From positions 1-6,147 of the forward strand of contig JBFWWW010000207.1 in NCBI GenBank assembly GCA_050245975.1: a stretch of 6,147 bases of DNA. Direction: 5' to 3'. Below the pieces are notes generated by a model that did not search any database, was not told the DNA's origin, and saw nothing but the letters and a program-made list of their open reading frames with translations. Shown in pieces: positions 5,845-6,147 of the stretch; position 1 is the first letter of the stretch; each line of letters begins with the position of its first letter. Source of the stretch: JBFWWW01 sp050245975. Lineage in GTDB: Bacteria > Pseudomonadota > Alphaproteobacteria > Rhizobiales > Hyphomicrobiaceae. Both the position numbers and the translations under genes were made by a program.

Positions 5845-6147
5845 ATGGCGGACACTCATACCGATACCGTTCTCATCATCGACTTCGGCAGCCAGGTAAC
5901 GCAGCTCATCGCGCGGCGGGTGCGCGAGCACGGCGTTCATTCCGAGATCGTTCCCTACAACAAGGCCGAGGACGCGCTGTCGCGCCTCAAGCCCCGTGCC
6001 GTCATCCTCTCGGGGGGACCTGCCAGCGTGACCGAGATGGGCACGCCGCGCGCTCCCGACTGGGTCTTCACATCAGGCCTGCCTGTGCTCGGCATCTGCT
6101 ATGGCGAACAAACCATGGTGGCGCAGCTCGGTGGCGAGGTCGAAGGC
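5845..6147 (+). CDS. guaA: GMP synthase (glutamine-hydrolysing), N-terminal part
   Basis: GuaA converts XMP, ATP and glutamine to GMP, completing the branch begun by GuaB. The window holds the first 101 codons, which cover the start of the class I glutamine amidotransferase domain. VLIIDFGSQVTQLIARRVRE (9-28) is the GuaA N-terminal signature. ILSGGPASV (54-62) forms the oxyanion-hole region, and VLGICYGEQTM (81-91) carries the nucleophile Cys85 that hydrolyses glutamine. Many GuaA proteins have Met where Glu87 stands (GMQ); Glu there is seen in alphaproteobacterial versions as I recall them. The amidotransferase His/Glu, the ATP pyrophosphatase P-loop and the dimerisation domain lie beyond the window. 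A TGA at 5839-5841 in the same frame rules out an earlier start. The ribosome binding site is weak: only purine-rich GAGCGGGCAG lies upstream, with no close match to AGGAGG. Confidence 0.97.
   Translation, partial: MADTHTDTVLIIDFGSQVTQLIARRVREHGVHSEIVPYNKAEDALSRLKPRAVILSGGPASVTEMGTPRAPDWVFTSGLPVLGICYGEQTMVAQLGGEVEG

Overview
The window is GC-rich, densely coding DNA from a proteobacterium, most likely an alphaproteobacterium of the Hyphomicrobiales (Rhizobiales) type. The lineage call is inference. It rests on the high GC third positions, the close guaB / MAPEG / rsmB / guaA arrangement, an RsmB-type protein with the DICAGAGGKT motif and SHRFAGSGDRAAIGNLVYDALRRR-like N-terminus I associate with that order, and a GMP synthase with GEQTM after its catalytic Cys. 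All supported genes are on the + strand.

Layout: (1) 1-108, the last 35 codons of a membrane protein resembling the C-terminus of AzlD-type branched-chain amino acid transport subunits. (2) 109-300, a non-coding gap ending in a strong Shine-Dalgarno (SD). (3) 301-1788, guaB, a complete IMP dehydrogenase. (4) 1835-2266, a 143-residue MAPEG-family membrane protein with a GTG start. (5) 2270-3571, an RsmB/NOP-type rRNA cytosine-C5 methyltransferase, 3 nt after the MAPEG stop. (6) 3572-3763, a gap with a candidate sigma-70 promoter and a leader that can fold into competing stems, one of which puts the SD in a hairpin loop. (7) 3764-5710, an unusual 648-residue fusion of a class I SAM-dependent methyltransferase and a D-Ala-D-Ala-ligase-like ATP-grasp domain. 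(8) 5711-5844, a gap with a weak promoter candidate. (9) 5845 to the end, the first 101 codons of guaA (GMP synthase, glutamine amidotransferase domain).

The two housekeeping enzymes that turn IMP into XMP (GuaB) and XMP into GMP (GuaA) bracket the window. guaB, the MAPEG gene and rsmB look like one transcription unit, with gaps of 46 and 3 nt. The fusion gene seems to have its own promoter and leader, so it is more likely a separate unit placed between rsmB and guaA than part of purine synthesis.

The fusion gene is the part worth pursuing. Its ATP-grasp half keeps the ATP and Mg residues of D-Ala-D-Ala ligase but, in a hand alignment to E. coli DdlB, has lost most residues that recognise D-alanine. 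It therefore probably makes a different amide or ester bond, coupled to a methylation. Its substrate is unknown. No mobile element, CRISPR array, tRNA or rRNA was seen.
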